From: CAVRZY01 sp963725415
GTDB lineage: Bacteria > Acidobacteriota > Terriglobia > Bryobacterales > Bryobacteraceae
Length of the DNA: 23,892 nt
NCBI GenBank assembly: GCA_963725415.1
Contig: CAVRZY010000118.1
Location: 1 to 23,892 of the forward strand
Reading direction: 5' to 3'
Both the position numbers and the translations under genes were made by a program. The notes under the pieces are model-generated. The model did no database searches and had not been told where the DNA came from. It worked only from the letters and a program-made list of their open reading frames with translations. This document shows, in pieces, positions 1 to 7,021 of the stretch; positions within the stretch are counted from its first letter, which is position 1, and the number at the start of each line of letters is the position of its first letter.

Positions 1-164
1 GACCGGCCACTTCCGACGGCGTTTCTCATGCCTTCCAACATGCCGGCCATGACGTGAGCCATTCGCGGCAGTTGCTGCCGCTGCGGATGAAAGACGGTCG
101 CCGGTTGATGGTCCCGGTCGACCAACTCGACGTTCACTACGTCAACAATCCCACGTATCAGTAG
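1..164 (+). CDS. 3' end of an unidentified gene (partial)
   Basis: Reading from position 3 there is an open frame of about 53 codons that runs in from the left edge and stops at TAG 162-164. The visible C-terminus contains SHSRQLLPLRMKDGRRLMVP and ends ...HYVNNPTYQ. I do not recognise the family and no catalytic motif is visible. It is read in the same direction as the PDZ gene that begins 22 bp downstream, so the two could be co-transcribed. With so little of the protein visible, no function is proposed. Confidence 0.5.
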   Translation, partial: PATSDGVSHAFQHAGHDVSHSRQLLPLRMKDGRRLMVPVDQLDVHYVNNPTYQ

Positions 165-186
165 AGAACACGCGGAGGAGAGTCGC

Positions 187-1181
187 ATGAAAAGCCTAGG
201 TTGGACCAACGTGCTCGCGATCGCCGGCATGTTGCTGTTGGCGACGATGAGCCTGGCCGCCGAACCGGCCGCACCGGCCGCGCCGGGCGCCCGCCGCGGC
301 CGGCGAGGAAATCCAGGTGCCGGCGGTCGAATCCGACATGAAACTCAGCGAGTACTGGATCGGCGTGCTCTGCAGCCCAAATTCCCGATGCGCTTGCGGG
401 CCCACGTCGATCTGCCGAAGGCCAAGGGCTGCTCGTCCATGAGGTGGTCCCGGAGGGTCCGGGGGCCAAGGCCGGCGTCCAGCCGATGGACATCCTCGTG
501 AAGGTCGACGGCAAAGCGATCGGGAAGGTTGCGGACCTGGCCGCCGTGGTCGAGGCCGCGAAGGACAAGGAGCTTTCGATCGAGTTGCTCCGCAAGGGCA
601 AGATCGAAACGATCAAGGTCACGCCGGTGAAACGCCCGGCCGACTACCAGGCGAGGCAGTACCCCGCCGTGCCCGACCAACCCGAACTCGAACGCATCTA
701 CCGGTGGTTCGAGCGGGTGCATCCCGGTTGGGGTGGGAGACCGCCGATGCGGCTGCGGTTCTTCCACCCCGGCTTCGTTCTGCCGGACGACGCGCCGATC
801 CATCCGCCGCTGCCGGCGGGCATGAGCATCACGATCGTCAAGGCGGGCGAGGAACCGACGCAAATCACGGTCAAGCGGGGCGAGGAGACGCTGGGAAGTC
901 ACGGAGAAAGAACTCGACAAGTTGCCGCAGGACATTCGGGCCGCGGTCAACCGGATGCTCGGCGGCATGGTTCTCAGTCCCGGAAGGCCTCGGCTCGCGA
1001 TTTCGACTTCCTGCCCGACTTCGCCACGCCGGGAGAGCCGGGCAAGCCCGCGGATGAGTCGGGCGGCGTGAAGGGGCGGCTCGAAGAACGCCTCGACAAG
1101 ATGAACCAACGCATGCAGAAGATGCAAGAGATGATCGAGGGGCTGCAAAAGGACAAAGCGGGGCCGGAAGAGAAGAAGTAG
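187..1181 (+). pseudogene. Secreted PDZ-domain protein, broken by several frameshifts
   Basis: The ATG at 187 follows GGAGGAG by six bases and opens a clear signal peptide (MKSLGWTNVLAIAGMLLLAT...SLAAEPAAP). The reading frame then changes repeatedly. EEIQVPAVESDMKLSEYWIG is readable in a second frame near 310-365, LRAHVDLPK returns to the first near 390-420, and a PDZ core (VVPEGPGAKAGVQPMDILVK) continues in a third frame from about 440. A family-typical stretch WEVTEKELDKLPQDIRAAVN is again out of frame near 895-985. The last part, 1070-1181, is a charged coiled-coil tail (LEERLDKMNQRMQKMQEMIE). The largest uninterrupted piece is 444-1181. Proteins with this order (signal peptide, PDZ, WEVTEKELDKLP, coiled coil) are known to me mainly from Planctomycetota. 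PDZ domains bind peptide C-termini; a periplasmic scaffold role is inference. At least four frame changes suggest decay or poor local sequence. Confidence 0.7.
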
Positions 1182-1286
1182 AAGCATCGACATGGCTCGC
1201 GCCGGCCGACGATGACGACCCCACGGAAGGCAAGGCCGCGGCTCGGAGGCGACCGCGGCCAACGGTAGGCGTGTCTCCTCCTTCAG

Positions 1287-1322
1287 AGGGCGGCGATCGG
1301 ATCGCCGCCCTGTTTTCTTCTT
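1287..1322 (+). terminator. Intrinsic terminator after the PDZ gene
   Basis: A perfect 12-bp inverted repeat, AGGGCGGCGATC at 1287-1298 and its complement at 1300-1311, is followed by GTTTTCTTCTT. This is a typical GC-rich stem plus T-tract. It lies 106 bp after the PDZ stop codon and would end that transcript before floA. Confidence 0.85.
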
Positions 1323-1351
1323 GTGCGACCAATGGCAAGGAACTATTGACA

Positions 1352-1447
1352 GGATTCACAAGATGGACAGGATGAGCGTTAAGTTATTGGGGAAACCCTA
1401 AAACGATCGGTTCGGGTCGCCTTTTCGTTCCTCTATCTTGTGAATCC
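1352..1447. repeat. Inverted-repeat element between the PDZ gene and floA
   Basis: GGATTCACAAGAT (1352-1364) pairs with ATCTTGTGAATCC (1435-1447). The arms extend imperfectly outward into the GACAGGATTnACA...AATCCGTCC type of sequence, which I know as a very common dispersed element in planctomycete and related genomes. Just downstream, near 1468-1500, TTCGCGTTTTCGC is repeated twice in tandem. The rest of 1182-1667 holds the terminator and nothing else I can identify. Confidence 0.55.
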
Positions 1448-1667
1448 GGTAAATCCGTCCAAAGAACTTTCGCGTTTTCGCCCCTTCGCGTTTTCGCGAT
1501 CCCCGTCGCGAATGTCATAACTCCCCAAACCCCCCATCATTCGCAGCTATCGCCAAATTCCCAGCCTGCCCCCACCGCGGCCAGCGAGTCAAGAAAATCC
1601 CCGAGAGGGTTTCATGATGCCGGAATCCGCTAAACTATCGACTACATACAACAAAAAGGAGTAGACC

Positions 1668-2396
1668 ATGTCCTATGGATTGCCCGTCTTGGCCGCCCTG
1701 ACCGGCGGCTGGGTCGTCGCCATTATGGTTCTGGGGTGATCGTCCATCGGCGCTGGGAGGCATCCTGGTGCTCATCTACGGGAAGCTCTGGTTCCAGGCC
1801 TACATGTCCCGGGCCAACATCAGCCTGTCTGAGCCTCATCGGCATGAGCTTCCGCCAGGTCAACGCCCGGACGATCGTCCAGGCGAAGATCATGGCGGTG
1901 CAGGCGGGCATCGGCACGGAACGCGTGACGGGCATCACCACCCGGCGTCTCGAAGCCCACTACCTGGCCGGCGGCAACGTGCCCAACGTGATCCGCGCGA
2001 TCATCGCCGCGCACCGGGCCGACATCGACCTGGATTTCGACCGCGCGGCGGCCATCGACCTGGCCGGCCGCGACGTGCTCGACGCCGTGCAGACCAGCGT
2101 CTATCCCAAGGTGATCGACTGCCCCGATCCCGCAAGCAGTCGCACAACGCGACCCTCAGCGCCATCGCCAAGAACGGCGTCGAGCTGAAGGTCCGCGCCC
2201 GGGTGACCGTCCGCACCAACCTGGAGCGGCTGATCGGCGGGGCCACCGAAGAGACGATCATCGCCCGGGTCGGCGAGGGCATCATCACGTCGATCGGTTC
2301 CTCCGAGACCCACCTGGTCGTGATGGAGAACCCGGACACGGTCTCCCGCGCGGTGCTCGATCGAGCGGGATGCGGATACGGTGCCCTTTCATACCA
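1668..2396 (+). pseudogene. floA: Flotillin-like protein FloA, frameshifted and truncated
   Basis: The ATG at 1668 lies six bases after AAAAAGGAG. After about 23 codons (MSYGLPVLAALTGGWVVAIM, the usual N-terminal membrane segment) the frame hits TGA. The protein then continues in other frames: YGKLWFQAYMSRANISL near 1775-1830, IGMSFRQVNARTIVQAKIM and RLEAHYLAGGNV...AAAIDLAGRDVLDAVQ from about 1836 to 2125, then LSAIAKNGVELKVRARVTVR and ETIIARVGEGIITSIGSSET to about 2350. These are strong FloA/YqfA (SPFH-type) signatures. FloA organises membrane microdomains. The family is about 320 aa; here the sequence is lost after VSRAVLDR...DADT, about residue 210, so the rest of the SPFH domain and the coiled-coil tail are missing. 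The palindromic repeat at 2437 lies just beyond. At least four frame changes make a functional product unlikely. The version resembles planctomycete FloA. Confidence 0.8.
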
Positions 2397-2436
2397 CGCG
2401 CCCCATCCCGTGTCAAGCCCTCCCCGCAGTCTGCGT

Positions 2437-2492
2437 AATTCGGGGACAGGCGATGAATTTTGCCTTCCAAATTCGTTGCCTGTCCCCGAATT
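2437..2492. repeat. Palindromic REP-like hairpin at the end of the floA remnant
   Basis: AATTCGGGGACAGGC at 2437-2451 is perfectly complementary to GCCTGTCCCCGAATT at 2478-2492. A second inner pair is GAATTT (2455-2460) with AAATTC (2469-2474). The same arms recur at 4121, 4204 and, decayed, at 4284 and 6736. Repeats with AATTCGGGGACAG arms are often found with REP-associated tyrosine (Y1) transposases, but no such gene is in this window. It separates two gene fragments, floA and the kinase/propeller remnant. Confidence 0.8.
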
Positions 2493-2519
2493 GCCCTTGC
2501 CGAATCGCCCCGCTCAAGA

Positions 2520-2988
2520 AACTGGGGGAGGGCGAGCTCTGCAGCTTGCGCAGCCCCCGCCTCACCGCCCGGGTTGGACCGATTGGATATGAATGCGATC
2601 CGCCTGCCGTCCGGTGACCACACCGGTGCCCGGTCGCGGTAGTCATCATCGGTAAGCTGCCGGAGCCCGGTCCCGTCGGCCCGCACGGTGAAGATGTCCT
2701 CACGATTGCCCGAGGAGCCGAAAGCCAGCCATGCCCCGTCGGGCGAGACGTCCGGGAGCCAGGCGTCTCTGGAACCCAGTGTGACGGGAAGCGGCTGCCC
2801 AGTGACCGCCTCCTTCGCTGGGTCAAAGCCCGCTTTGAAGATGTTGGTGGTCGAAACCTGCTGCGCGTAGGCAAACTGCCGCCTTCCCCGAGCTTCTCCA
2901 GGATCCGATAATGCGCGATACACTGGCCCACCAGGGCGCGGCTTCCCGGTCGAATTAAGGGGCGCGGCCGTGCTATCTGCGCGATCAA
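2520..2988 (-). pseudogene. Remnant of a Ser/Thr protein kinase with a TolB-like propeller
   Basis: On the minus strand the sequence begins with VGQCIAHYRILEKLGEGG (about 2932 down to 2883), the start of an acidobacterial-type Hanks kinase with its glycine-rich loop. It then passes directly, with a change of frame, into FAYAQQVSTTNIFKAGFDPA and PD40/TolB-like propeller blades: LPDVSPDGAWLAFGSSG, EDIFTVRADGTGLRQLT and APVWSPDGRRIAFISNRSN (about 2880 to 2580). The catalytic core of the kinase (VAIK lysine, HRD, DFG) and any membrane segment are absent. An internal deletion has fused the first 20-odd residues to the sensor-like C-terminal region. The tail is lost towards the hairpin at 2437-2492. 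The family usually transduces signals from an extracellular propeller to a cytosolic kinase; this copy cannot. Confidence 0.6.
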
Positions 2989-3095
2989 TTGTACCGCACT
3001 GGCCAGTCCCCGCGGTCAGCCCTTGAGCTTCCGCATCTACGGGGCCCACATCGGAGTCTGCACCCTTGCCTTGCAATCCCCCACGTAGCGCGACG

Positions 3096-4061
3096 TCAGA
3101 CTGCTTCCATTGTCGAAGGCGGCTTCGGAGCTATATTGTAGGTGACGCTCACTACTCCGGGAATCTCGCTGGTCAGTCTTCTCGCCAGCCTGCCCAGCAC
3201 ACGAGGAGCCAGCCACACCGGCTTTGCCGTCCTTGCATCCACACTGCTCCAGCACCTGACTTCGATCTGCACGCCATACTCTCTCTTGCCTTCTCTCATG
3301 CCGGGAAACCTGTCCTCGTGCAGAATGGCCATGTATTGAAATGCTCTTACATTCTTGAGTTCGCGTTCGACAATTGCGGTTGCCCGCCTCACTAACTCAA
3401 TTCTCTCCGGAGACGCCTCGCCTACTACCCTGGCAGCAAGCGCCGGCCCCGGAAAGGGCATTCGATTGTACACCGCTTCCGGCAAACCCAGCGCCCTGGC
3501 TACCTTTCTGACGCCATCCTTGCGCAGCTCGACCAAAGGTTCGATGATGCCGTATCCAAACGCCTTTTGAGGATCAATGCCCAGTTGCTGAAGAACGTTG
3601 TGCTGTCTCTTGACGCCCGCCACCGTTTCCTCTACGTCCGTCAGGATAGTCCCTTGCAGAAGATAGCGGGCGCCGCTTTTCTTGAAAAGCCCGCCAAAAA
3701 CCTTCTTGTAGAAGGTTTGGGTTATAGCTTCTCTCTTCTCTTCGGGATCGAGGATGCCCTTTAGCGCGCCGAAAAATTCCTTTTGGGCATCGACTATCTC
3801 CACCTGGATACCCAATTTGCGGAAGACCTGAACAACCTTCCGCGGTTCATCCTGTCTCATCAAGCCGTTGTTGATGAAGTAAGCCGTCAGCCTCTGGCCC
3901 AGCGCCCTGTGGCCCAGCAAGGTGACGGTTGACGAATCAACTCCTCCGGACAGGGCGGTGATAGCGGAGCCGTCGCCAACGGTTCCCGAGATTTCTCTCA
4001 CCTTCGTTTCTATGAATTCCTTGGGCTTTAGTTTGTCGGCGGTTATCTCGATAATTCCCAT
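3096..4061 (-). CDS. Stand-alone GMP-synthase-type ATP-pyrophosphatase (GuaA C-terminal-like)
   Basis: This is an intact 321-aa protein. The start at 4061 is supported by AAAGGAG nine bases upstream on the minus strand. The PP-loop SGGVDSSTVTLLGHRALG lies near residues 39-56. LLQGTILTDVEE (about 135-146), PEAVYNRMPFPGPALAARVVGE (about 195-216) and the C-terminus EIPGVVSVTYNIAPKPPSTM match the ATP-pyrophosphatase and dimerisation parts of GMP synthase. That enzyme adenylates XMP and aminates it to GMP. There is no glutamine amidotransferase domain: the protein begins directly with the pyrophosphatase part, as in archaeal two-subunit GMP synthases (about 308 aa). No glutaminase gene is nearby. 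It may use free ammonia, a distant partner, or serve a different amidation. Its base composition looks less GC-rich than the receptor genes. Confidence 0.85.
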   Translation of the reverse strand: MGIIEITADKLKPKEFIETKVREISGTVGDGSAITALSGGVDSSTVTLLGHRALGQRLTAYFINNGLMRQDEPRKVVQVFRKLGIQVEIVDAQKEFFGALKGILDPEEKREAITQTFYKKVFGGLFKKSGARYLLQGTILTDVEETVAGVKRQHNVLQQLGIDPQKAFGYGIIEPLVELRKDGVRKVARALGLPEAVYNRMPFPGPALAARVVGEASPERIELVRRATAIVERELKNVRAFQYMAILHEDRFPGMREGKREYGVQIEVRCWSSVDARTAKPVWLAPRVLGRLARRLTSEIPGVVSVTYNIAPKPPSTMEAV

Positions 4062-4109
4062 TGCTTTTCTCTCCTTTGTCAGCAGCCTCCCAGACTAGCA
4101 CACGTCTTA

Positions 4110-4277
4110 CCAGCCCGCGTAATTCGGGGACAGGCGCGAATTTCGCGGCCCTTGCGAAATTCGTGGCCTGTACCCGAATTACCCTCCACGCACCAGCCCG
4201 CGCAATTCGGGGACCGGCGCGAATTTCGCCGCCTGTGCGAAATTCGTGGCCTGTACCCGAATTACCCTCCACGCACC
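4110..4277. repeat. Two tandem 83-bp units, each a palindromic hairpin
   Basis: The unit starts CCAGCCCGCG at 4110, 4193 and again at 4276, a constant period of 83 bp. Inside each unit AATTCGGGGAC(A/C)GGC pairs with GCCTGTACCCGAATT (4121-4180 and 4204-4263), with an inner GCGAATTTCGC/GCGAAATTCG pair. The third start at 4276 leads into the diverged 202-bp repeat. The array sits in the 5' flank of the GMP-synthase-like gene, whose start codon is at 4061. Confidence 0.85.
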
Positions 4278-4479
4278 AGCCCGCGCAATTCGGGGACTCG
4301 CGCGAATCTGGCCCTTTTCATTTGGGCGGCTGAGATCTGCCTAATGAAGGCCTGTCCCCGAAATTCCCTCCGCCGACCGGTCTGCCAGACTTTATCCACG
4401 GGCTGCCAAGAGCAGATCTGAACCGCGCGGCTTCATTTTGTGGCCGGGGCTGGCGGCGGTTTGAGTTTTTGGACGTTAC
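4278..4479. repeat. 202-bp direct repeat, left copy
   Basis: It matches 6730-6931 over exactly 202 bp without gaps; I count about 17 differences (roughly 92% identity by eye). It begins AGCCCGCGCAATTCGGG, carries a decayed hairpin arm (CTGTCCCCGAAATTCCC), and contains CTTTATCCACGGGCTGC at about 4390-4406, the same sequence as the right end of the IS1182-like elements elsewhere in the window. It ends at GGACGTTAC. No gene is seen between it and the protease start at 4635. Confidence 0.9.
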
Positions 4480-4634
4480 CCGGTCGGCAATCGTGGTTGC
4501 CGTGATCGCCATGCACAGCGAATCGGAATCGAGGCGACGGATGACGTTGTCGATCACAACGACGTTCGTACCCGTGGACATCCCCACCACCAAAACACCC
4601 CGTCGCGGAGCATAATAGATGAAAGGAGTTCAAA

Positions 4635-5852
4635 ATGCCTAAGGCAAAGTCCACTAAACTGCCCGCCCTCAAGCGAAATGTCTCTCCAGACAAGCTCGAC
4701 CTCCGCGACCGGCCCTATATGCCAGCCGTGGCCCTCGCACCGCGGCCCGCACGCAAGCCGAGGATCAAGTTACCAATCCTGAATCAGGGTGAAACGTCCG
4801 CCTGCACAGGCTTTGCACTGGCTAGCGTGGTCAACTTGCTCCTCCGGCAGCATACGCCTGACAGCGCAAAGGTCCCACAAGTGTCGCCATTCATGATCTA
4901 CTCCATGGCCCGCCGCTATGACGACATCCCTGGCTCGACCGGGGACACCGGTTCCAGCCTTCGCGGCGCTATGAAGGGCTGGTTCAAACACGGGGTGTGC
5001 GGATTGGATTTGTGGAAAACCCTTGACATGCCTCCCGCAGCCGCGAACCCCGCGCAGGACTGGTGGCAGGACGCCGCAACCCGCCCGCTCGGCGCATACT
5101 ACCGCGTGGACACACGCTCCGTGACAGATATGCACGTGGCACTCAATGAGGTTGGCATTCTGTACGCGAGCGCGATCTGTCACAACGGTTGGATGAAGGA
5201 CCCCGAACCGCCGCCATCCAAGGGCGACTATTGGACCATCCCCCTGGAGCCGCCCTCCGCCGATGACGGTGGCCACGCCTTCGTCATCGTGGGGTATGAC
5301 AGCCGCGGTTTCATTATCCAGAACTCCTGGGGAACCTCTTGGGGCACGCGTGGACTTGCTCGGCTCACCTATGAGGACTGGACCCGGAACGCTATGGACT
5401 GCTGGGTCGCCCAACGCGGGGTTGTGACCGAGCAGCACAAGGAAATCGCCACCTCCCTGTCTCTTCGCCTCGACGCCGGCAAGGTCCGGATCTCCTCCGA
5501 CCAAGTCCTGCGCGCTCGGGAGATCTGCCCCCTTCATCATCGACATGGAGAACAATGGGCAGCTCTCCTCCACGGGCGCCTTTCGCACTCAACCCGGCGA
5601 CTTGGACGCTCTGGTAAACCTGCACATCGCCGTCGCTCGCAAGAACTGGGGGGTCGCGGCCAGGGAGCCCGTAGACGTCGCCATCTATGCTCACGGCGGT
5701 CTCACCGGCGAAGATACGGCTATCGAAACCGCCACGCAATGGATCCCAGCGCTCTACGAAGCGAAGATCTTCCCCATCTTCTTCATGTGGGAGACCGATC
5801 TGTGGTCTACGCTCAAAGACCGTTTCGAGGACCTCGTTATGGGCTTGGCTAG
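4635..5852 (+). CDS. Papain-family (C1) cysteine protease, N-terminal part of a frameshifted protease/hydrolase gene
   Basis: The ATG at 4635 follows AAAGGAG by six bases. Residues 47-64 (PILNQGETSACTGFALAS) hold the oxyanion Gln51 and catalytic Cys57. GGHAFVIVGYD supplies His214 and FIIQNSWGTSWG supplies Asn230, so the papain catalytic set is complete. There is no signal peptide or propeptide, which points to a cytosolic enzyme. The protease homology ends near residue 260. After about 5527 this frame becomes arginine-rich nonsense up to 5852, while the neighbouring frame continues seamlessly as SAPFIIDMENNGQLSSTGAF. Removing one base within GATCTGCCCCCTTC (5523-5535) gives ...REISPFIIDMENNG and joins both domains into a protein of about 630 aa ending at 6528. 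Either a sequencing error in the C-run or a real frameshift separates them. It lies between 202-bp direct repeats. Confidence 0.8.
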   Translation: MPKAKSTKLPALKRNVSPDKLDLRDRPYMPAVALAPRPARKPRIKLPILNQGETSACTGFALASVVNLLLRQHTPDSAKVPQVSPFMIYSMARRYDDIPGSTGDTGSSLRGAMKGWFKHGVCGLDLWKTLDMPPAAANPAQDWWQDAATRPLGAYYRVDTRSVTDMHVALNEVGILYASAICHNGWMKDPEPPPSKGDYWTIPLEPPSADDGGHAFVIVGYDSRGFIIQNSWGTSWGTRGLARLTYEDWTRNAMDCWVAQRGVVTEQHKEIATSLSLRLDAGKVRISSDQVLRAREICPLHHRHGEQWAALLHGRLSHSTRRLGRSGKPAHRRRSQELGGRGQGARRRRHLCSRRSHRRRYGYRNRHAMDPSALRSEDLPHLLHVGDRSVVYAQRPFRGPRYGLG

Positions 5853-6528
5853 ACCGACTGGCGGCCTCGGCGACCAGTTGAAGCGTTTCTGGGATCAGCG
5901 CCTGGAGAGGACGCTCGCCTCCCCGGGCTCCGTGATATGGGGCGAGATGAAGCAGAACGCGGAGAGCATCAGCGAGTCCGAGAACAGCGGCGGAATCCTG
6001 CTCTATCAAAGCGCTCTCAAGTCACCCCATTTCACGCCGGATCTGGTTCGCCTCCACCTCATCGGCCACTCTGCCGGCTCCATCGTTCACAGCTTCTTGA
6101 TCAAGCAGCTTGCAGATCGGGGCTGGAAGTTTGAAAGCGTCAACTTCCTAGCAGCGGCGGTGACGGTCAAGACCTTCCAGGAGACAGCCCTGAAGCGAGT
6201 ACAGGACGGCACGGTGAAGAGCCTCCGAACATTCCACCTTACTGATAATGCCGAACAGAAGGACCCTACCTGCAAGATGCTCTTCGGCTATGGCCGGTCG
6301 CTGCTGTATCTCGTCTCCGAGTCGTTCGAGCACGGCGTCCGGACGCCAATCCTCGGCATGCAAAAGTACTTCGACGGGAGCGTCGGCGCACTTCACTTGC
6401 CGAACGTCCGGGCTTTCGTCGCCCCCGGTCCCTCGACCGCCAGCACCACCCACGGCGGCTTCGACGGCGATACCACAACCATGCGCAGCGTCATCAGCCT
6501 CATTAAAACCGGCGCGCTTCCGGCATAG
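5545..6528 (+). CDS. Alpha/beta-hydrolase-like domain, C-terminal part of the protease/hydrolase gene
   Basis: This frame reads MENNGQLSSTGAFRTQPGDL from the ATG at 5545 but is open from the frameshift at about 5527. No ribosome-binding site precedes 5545, so a separate start is unlikely. VDVAIYAHGGLTGEDTA carries an HGG motif typical of an oxyanion region. LHLIGHSAGSIVHSFL contains the nucleophile elbow G-H-S-A-G, with the serine codon at 6070-6072. The 327 residues end ...VISLIKTGALPA. The fold points to a lipase or esterase-like serine hydrolase, but the substrate cannot be told. As a natural fusion to a papain-type protease it would be a two-hydrolase enzyme. A short ORF follows at 6611 in the same direction. 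A general secreted lipase is disfavoured because there is no signal peptide. Confidence 0.75.
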   Translation: MENNGQLSSTGAFRTQPGDLDALVNLHIAVARKNWGVAAREPVDVAIYAHGGLTGEDTAIETATQWIPALYEAKIFPIFFMWETDLWSTLKDRFEDLVMGLARPTGGLGDQLKRFWDQRLERTLASPGSVIWGEMKQNAESISESENSGGILLYQSALKSPHFTPDLVRLHLIGHSAGSIVHSFLIKQLADRGWKFESVNFLAAAVTVKTFQETALKRVQDGTVKSLRTFHLTDNAEQKDPTCKMLFGYGRSLLYLVSESFEHGVRTPILGMQKYFDGSVGALHLPNVRAFVAPGPSTASTTHGGFDGDTTTMRSVISLIKTGALPA

Positions 6529-6610
6529 CCCGGCGGGAAGTGTCCAAAAACTCGATCCTCATCATGGCGAGCGAAACCACCAAAGCGGAAAGGCGTCAGG
6601 CGCTGACAGG

Positions 6611-6731
6611 ATGATCACCACATTCCTGGATTGGCTGCATCGGCCGGATCCGACGAGTGGCGAGTTGAGTCTGGAAGATCTCCGGCGAGAGCCGACGGTC
6701 TACCTGCTTCCGGAATGTGAGAACGAGGAAG
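6611..6731 (+). pseudogene. Short ORF downstream of the hydrolase, cut off by the right direct repeat
   Basis: The ATG at 6611 opens MITTFLDWLHRPDPTSGELS LEDLRREPTVYLLPECENEE, about 40 residues that look like real coding sequence. At 6730 the frame enters the 202-bp repeat and continues as repeat translation to 6916. The start overlaps the stop of a 16-codon ORF at 6564-6614 (MASETTKAERRQALTG) in an ATGA arrangement, which hints at translational coupling in an operon with the protease/hydrolase gene. I do not recognise the family. The interruption at the repeat boundary suggests that the original partner gene was truncated when the repeat arrived or recombined. Confidence 0.45.
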
Positions 6732-6931
6732 CCCGCGCAATTCGGGCACTGCCGCGAATCTCGCCCTGTTCATCTGGGCGGCCGAGATCTGCCTCATGGA
6801 GGACTGTCCCCGAAATTCCCTCCGCCGACCGGTCTGCCAGACTTTATCCACGGGCTGCCAAGAAGAGGTCTGAACCGCACGGCCTCATCTTGTGGCCGGG
6901 GCTGGCGGCGGTTTGAGTTCTTGGACGTTAC
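6730..6931. repeat. 202-bp direct repeat, right copy
   Basis: This is the ungapped partner of 4278-4479, in the same orientation, with 2452 bp between the two starts. It also carries CTTTATCCACGGGCTGCC, like the IS1182-type right end. Between its end and the receptor 1 stop at 7099 lies only a hairpin and about 90 bp without an identifiable feature. Confidence 0.9.
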
Positions 6932-7021
6932 GCCCTTGCGCTGCGCTATCACTTCACGTCCATCAGCTTGTGAAGGGGACTTTCACACCCGAGCTGTCGA
7001 AAATGCTCGGCACACCGGAAA

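Noticed and set aside
2515..2560. Plus-strand KKLGEGE resembling a kinase glycine loop
   Set aside because: Only seven residues match; the real kinase start is on the minus strand near 2883-2932, and the plus frame has no further kinase motif.
4110..4277. Possible short CRISPR array
   Set aside because: Only two 83-bp units, the repeats are long palindromes without unique spacers, and there are no cas genes.
6931..6985. Reading GRYALALRYHFTSISL followed by a stop, resembling a transposase C-terminus
   Set aside because: Too short to assign to any family and no upstream homology in the same frame; left unannotated.
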